DNA from: JALORV01 sp963766365
GTDB taxonomy: Bacteria; Pseudomonadota; Gammaproteobacteria; Burkholderiales; Burkholderiaceae_F
DNA length: 64,000 nucleotides
NCBI GenBank assembly: GCA_963766365.1
Contig: CAVXZK010000010.1
Coordinates: 186,001 to 250,000, forward strand
Direction: 5' to 3'
Part shown: in pieces, positions 60,671-64,000 of the stretch
How the letters are laid out: each line of letters opens with the position of its first letter
Numbering within the stretch: position 1 is the stretch's first letter
Notes under the pieces: generated by a model
The model's input: the letters and a program-made list of their open reading frames with translations, nothing else
The model's database searches: none
Told to the model about the DNA's origin: nothing
Made by a program: the position numbers and the translations under genes

Positions 60671-61270
60671 ATGAATCGCTCATTGCTGGGGGTGTTTGGC
60701 GTGACGGCGCTGGCACTCGCATGGTCGACAGAAGCTATGGCGCAGTCGCGCGTGCAGTACGGCCGCATCACCAACGTGCAGGCGACCACGGTTACGGACA
60801 ACACCGCACGTGCGGTCGGCACGCTCGTCGGCGGCGGCATCGGCCTGGCGACCGGCAGCGGTCAGTCGGGTAGCAACCGTGCCCTGCGCGGGATCGGCGG
60901 CGCGGCCGCCGGGCGCGGCGTCGGCAACCTTGCGGGCAGGTCGCAGGCGTTCGAATACACCGTGTTGGTCGGCGCCACGACGGTGCGGGTGGTTTCGGAT
61001 CAGGCCGGCAAGCGCATCGGTGATTGCGTTGCCGTGGAGCAGGGGCAGTTTGCCAACATCAGGCTCGTGGCTGACAGCCGCTGCGGCTCGTCGCCCGCAG
61101 CCTCGGCGGCGCCCGCCAAGGCTGCTCCCGCCAAGGCAGCGCCGCCGCCGCCGGCCGACGTGCAGCAGGCGACTGCCTGCGAGCAGGCCAAGGTCCAGGT
61201 GCTCGCCGCCGCGACCGACGACGAGTTCAATATTGCCGAGCGCCGCATGCGTCTGTTGTGCGGGGAGTAA
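60671..61270 (+). CDS. SlyB-like glycine-zipper outer-membrane protein
   Basis: 199 residues. Signal peptide (GVFGVTALALAWSTEAMAQS), then RVQYGRITNVQATTVTD and a Gly zipper (GTLVGGGIGLATGSGQSG ... GIGGAAAGRGVGNLAGRS), VLVGATTVRVVSDQ, and an Ala/Pro/Lys linker to a helical Cys-containing end (TACEQAKVQVLAAATDDEFN). Resembles SlyB/glycine-zipper 2TM proteins of the outer membrane. No lipobox Cys after the signal, so a lipid anchor is not supported. Strong AGGAGG before ATG 60671. Confidence 0.8.
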   Translation: MNRSLLGVFGVTALALAWSTEAMAQSRVQYGRITNVQATTVTDNTARAVGTLVGGGIGLATGSGQSGSNRALRGIGGAAAGRGVGNLAGRSQAFEYTVLVGATTVRVVSDQAGKRIGDCVAVEQGQFANIRLVADSRCGSSPAASAAPAKAAPAKAAPPPPADVQQATACEQAKVQVLAAATDDEFNIAERRMRLLCGE

Positions 61271-61386
61271 TGCATTCACGCGGCTGCATCGCCGGCCGGG
61301 TCACCAGGTTCGGTGGCCTGCCTGACATGCCCGCACTACCGGGCCGCCGTCGGCGGCCATAACAACAAGGAAAGGGAACTAAGACA

Positions 61387-61962
61387 ATGGACCAGCAAAG
61401 ACGCGGCATCGTCATCGCGGCGGCCGGACTCGCAGTCTTCACGGTGGCCGGATGCACCACCACTTCCAGTGCTCCCGCGGATCCCGCCGATCAGCGCAAG
61501 GCAATCGATTCCGCGGCCGACAGCGCACTGTCACGGCTGTACACGCAACAACCCGGCACGCGCGAGCTCGTCGCGTCGGCACGCGGCTACCTCGTGTTTC
61601 CGTCCTTTGTCTCGGCCGGATTCATCGTCGGTGGTGGCAGTGGCCACGGCGTGCTGCGCCGGGGCGGTAACTCGGCCGGATATTTCCGCATGACCGAAGC
61701 CTCCGCCGGCCTGCTGGCGGGTGCCCAGTCGCAGGCCGTGTTCATCCTGTTCATGACCGACGAGGCACTCAGGCGCTTCGAGGCGAGCAGCGGCTGGACT
61801 GTCGGTGCCGACGCCAACGTGTCAATGATCAATGTCGGCGCGAATGCGCGGCTCGACACGACGACGACGCGCCAGGAAGTGATCGGGTTCGTGATGACCA
61901 ACAGTGGCCTGATGGGCAATCTGAGCCTGAACGGCAATCGCGTCACCCGCCTCGCGATCTAG
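61387..61962 (+). CDS. SYLF-domain (Ysc84-like) lipoprotein
   Basis: 191 residues. Lipobox TVAGC (Cys23), then LYTQQPGTRELVASARGYLVFPSFVSAGF, GGGSGHGVLRRGGNSAGYF and SQAVFILFMTDEALRRFEASSGW, which follow the Ysc84/SYLF lipid-binding domain from residue ~45. Similar bacterial proteins (BPSL1445-type) are secreted or outer-membrane lipid binders. Start ATG 61387. It lies between the glycine-zipper gene and the patatin gene. Confidence 0.9.
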   Translation: MDQQRRGIVIAAAGLAVFTVAGCTTTSSAPADPADQRKAIDSAADSALSRLYTQQPGTRELVASARGYLVFPSFVSAGFIVGGGSGHGVLRRGGNSAGYFRMTEASAGLLAGAQSQAVFILFMTDEALRRFEASSGWTVGADANVSMINVGANARLDTTTTRQEVIGFVMTNSGLMGNLSLNGNRVTRLAI

Positions 61963-62071
61963 TCCGCCGCGCAGCCGCAAGGGGGCGTGGTGCGAAAGGC
62001 GCAATGCGATCGCGGCCCGTGGTTGAGATCGGGCGAATGCACCCTTTGACGCCACAGTCCCCCGCGGCCGC

Positions 62072-64000
62072 ATGAGGACGGGCCGCCTTCCGCGCAGTCT
62101 GATCGCGGGCGTAGCGCTGCTGTCGGCGGTCGCCGCGGCTTCTGCCGCGGAGGAAGCCGGTGCGACCGCCGCCAAGCCAACGCCGCGCATCGCGCTGGCG
62201 CTGTCCGGCGGCGGAGCGCGCGGCATTGCGCATGTCGGCGTGCTCAAGGTGCTCGAGGAACTGCATGTGCCGGTACATTGCGTCGTCGGCACCAGCATGG
62301 GCGCGATCGTCGGCGGCACTTACGCCGCTGGCCGTTCGGTTGCCACGATGGAGCGCATCGTCCTGGCCGCCGACTGGGCGGAGATCTTCCGTGACAACCC
62401 GCCGCGCCGCGAGACTGCAGTGCGCCGCAAGCTGGACGATTACAAGCCACTGTTCGGGTTCGAACTGGGCATACGCGATGGGTCGCTGGCGCTGCCCATC
62501 GGTGTGATCGCGGGCGTGTCGATCGAATCGTTCTTCCGCGAAATGGCGCAGCCGGCCGCCGCCATCACCGACTTCGACAAGCTGCCGGTACCGTTCCGCG
62601 CCATCGCCACCGACCTGGAGACGGGGGCAGCGGTGGTGCTGGACCACGGCAGCCTGGCGCAGGCGATGCGCGCCAGCATGTCGGTGCCGGGGGCGATCGC
62701 GCCCGTGGAAATCGACGGTCGCCTGCTGGTCGACGGTGGCCTGGCCGACAACCTGCCGATCGATAACGCGCGTCGGCTCTGTGGCGACGTCGTCATCGCC
62801 GTCAACATTTCCACGCCGCCATTGCGCCGCGACCAGATCACCTCAGTGCGCAGTGTCACCGCGCAGGTGATCAACTTCATCGGCCTCCAGACCGTCAAGG
62901 ACCAGCTGAAGAGTCTGACGCCGCAGGATGTGCTGATCGCGCCTGAGCTGGGTGATATCTCGGCATCGAACTTCGACCGCTCGCGCGACGCCATTCGTAT
63001 CGGCGAGGAGGCGACGCGTGCCCTGGCGCCCCAACTGCGGCGCTACAGCGTGCGGCCGGAGCAGTATGCGGCGCTGCGCGCGCAGCAGCTGGCCGAGGCC
63101 AAGCCGCTCGGCACAGTGGACGAGATCCGCATTGAAGGTCTCAACCGAACGAACCCGGCCGTCGTGCGGGAACTGGTCAAGAGCACGCCGGGCGAGCCGC
63201 TGACCGAGGAAAAAGTCGCGGCCGACTTGCGCCGCGTCTTTGGTACCGGCGACTACGAGGCCATCAGCTATGGCATCGTCGATGGCAAGGACGGTCCGCG
63301 CGCGATGGTGATCCAGCCGACGGAGAAATCGTGGGGGCCAAACTACGTGCGCTTTGGCCTGTCGCTGGCGAGCGACTTCGCCGGCGACAACCAGTTCAAT
63401 GCGATGGTGCAATATCGTCGCACCTGGTTGAACCACCTCGGCGCCGAGTGGGTCAGCGAAGCGCAGATCGGCCAGAACAGTTTCTTTGGCACCGAGTTCT
63501 ACCAACCGCTGAATGAAGTCGGCCAGTGGTTTGTGGCGCCGAACTTCTATGCGGGAGTGCAGACGCGCGGAGTGTTCATCGACGAGGACAAGGTCGCCGA
63601 CTATCGGACGACCCTGATCCAGGGCGGCCTAGATGGCGGGGCGCGGCTCGGCACCTGGGGCCAGCTGCGCGCCGGCCCCGTCTGGTCGAATGTGCACGCG
63701 CGCGTGGATACCGGCTCGCCGTTTTTGCCTGGAGTGCGGCAAACAACGGCCGGCCTGCGCGCGGCGCTGTTCGTCGATCAAACCGACCAGGCGTGGTTCC
63801 CGCGCGAAGGTTATGGTGCACTGGGCGCGGCCTACAGCGCCATGACGGGCGTGGGCTCGGACGTCGAGTACAACCGCGTGGAACTCGGCGGCCGTGTCGT
63901 GAAAAGCTGGGGACCGCACACGTTCAACCTCAGGGTCAGTGGCGGCAGCGCGCTCGGCTCCGACATGCCAGCGTATGAATCGTTCACGCTGGGCGGGCCG
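62072..64000 (+). CDS. Patatin-like phospholipase with POTRA and beta-barrel (PlpD/type Vd-like), C-terminus cut
   Basis: 643 codons visible, open at the window end. Signal peptide (RSLIAGVALLSAVAAASAAE), patatin domain: oxyanion loop ALSGGGARGIAHVGVL, nucleophile elbow GTSMGA (GxSxG), catalytic DGGLADNLP. Around residue 350 a POTRA-like part (VDEIRIEGLNRTNPAVVREL), and from ~410 alternating beta-strands (NYVRFGLSLASDF, FNAMVQYRRTWLN, NSFFGTEFYQPL) of an Omp85-like barrel. This is the PlpD-type autotransporter-like layout, which places the patatin lipase outside the cell or on the surface. Start ATG 62072. Confidence 0.9.
   Translation, partial: MRTGRLPRSLIAGVALLSAVAAASAAEEAGATAAKPTPRIALALSGGGARGIAHVGVLKVLEELHVPVHCVVGTSMGAIVGGTYAAGRSVATMERIVLAADWAEIFRDNPPRRETAVRRKLDDYKPLFGFELGIRDGSLALPIGVIAGVSIESFFREMAQPAAAITDFDKLPVPFRAIATDLETGAAVVLDHGSLAQAMRASMSVPGAIAPVEIDGRLLVDGGLADNLPIDNARRLCGDVVIAVNISTPPLRRDQITSVRSVTAQVINFIGLQTVKDQLKSLTPQDVLIAPELGDISASNFDRSRDAIRIGEEATRALAPQLRRYSVRPEQYAALRAQQLAEAKPLGTVDEIRIEGLNRTNPAVVRELVKSTPGEPLTEEKVAADLRRVFGTGDYEAISYGIVDGKDGPRAMVIQPTEKSWGPNYVRFGLSLASDFAGDNQFNAMVQYRRTWLNHLGAEWVSEAQIGQNSFFGTEFYQPLNEVGQWFVAPNFYAGVQTRGVFIDEDKVADYRTTLIQGGLDGGARLGTWGQLRAGPVWSNVHARVDTGSPFLPGVRQTTAGLRAALFVDQTDQAWFPREGYGALGAAYSAMTGVGSDVEYNRVELGGRVVKSWGPHTFNLRVSGGSALGSDMPAYESFTLGGP

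Overview
The window is 64 kb of high-GC bacterial chromosome, densely packed with genes on both strands. It looks like a betaproteobacterium, probably Burkholderiales-like and perhaps uncultivated. The pointers are a Bug/TctC solute receptor, MnmC, EttA, HemG, a PEP-CTERM remnant, a cold-shock gene with a long leader, and a 56-residue Lys/Arg-rich protein that I recall as typical of Betaproteobacteria. The taxonomy is an inference; no rRNA or tRNA gene was seen.

Layout. 0-5.6 kb: end of ahpF, a Bug receptor coupled to a tandem universal stress protein, a TerB-like protein, tcdA, a second Usp and two adjacent hemerythrins. 5.6-10.2 kb: a Rieske oxygenase, a P2A-type cation ATPase and a divergent Spy/CpxP-like protein. 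10.3-14.2 kb: small envelope proteins, a YpfJ-type peptidase and an SDR reductase. 14.4-18.5 kb: a RIO-like kinase, an isoprenylcysteine-methyltransferase-like protein and a secreted TIG-repeat metzincin. 18.5-31.6 kb: mostly RNA and translation functions (rhlE, ettA, mnmC, an EF-G paralogue, hpf, rsgA, a cold-shock protein) with a GDT1-type Mn exporter and a pirin. 31.8-37.8 kb: AEC and MFS transporters, an FAD dehydrogenase and an unassigned HExxH protein. 38.2-42.9 kb: a PKD-domain lipoprotein with two CxxCH motifs, paired with a DUF1501 protein. 43-47 kb: a Usp, a 5'-truncated CHRD/PEP-CTERM gene, a DeaD-type helicase with a terminator-like leader, and hemG next to a cytochrome b561.

47.2-57.8 kb is the most unusual part. 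A single minus-strand gene train encodes a membrane-fusion lipoprotein, an RND pump, an unassigned 187-residue membrane protein and a complete seven-function Mrp/Mbh-type Na+/H+ antiporter module (E-F-G-[DUF4040+B]-C-D), followed by an ArcD fragment and a NodT-family outer-membrane factor. From the pump to subunit G the reading frames overlap by 4-8 bp. The order matches the archaeal Mbh module rather than classical mrpABCDEFG, and the large NuoL-like MrpA is absent. A LysR gene with a candidate LysR box lies upstream.

58-64 kb: LysR, then an envelope and phospholipid block with an outer-membrane phospholipase A, a glycine-zipper protein, a SYLF lipoprotein and a PlpD-like patatin with POTRA and barrel, cut by the window end.
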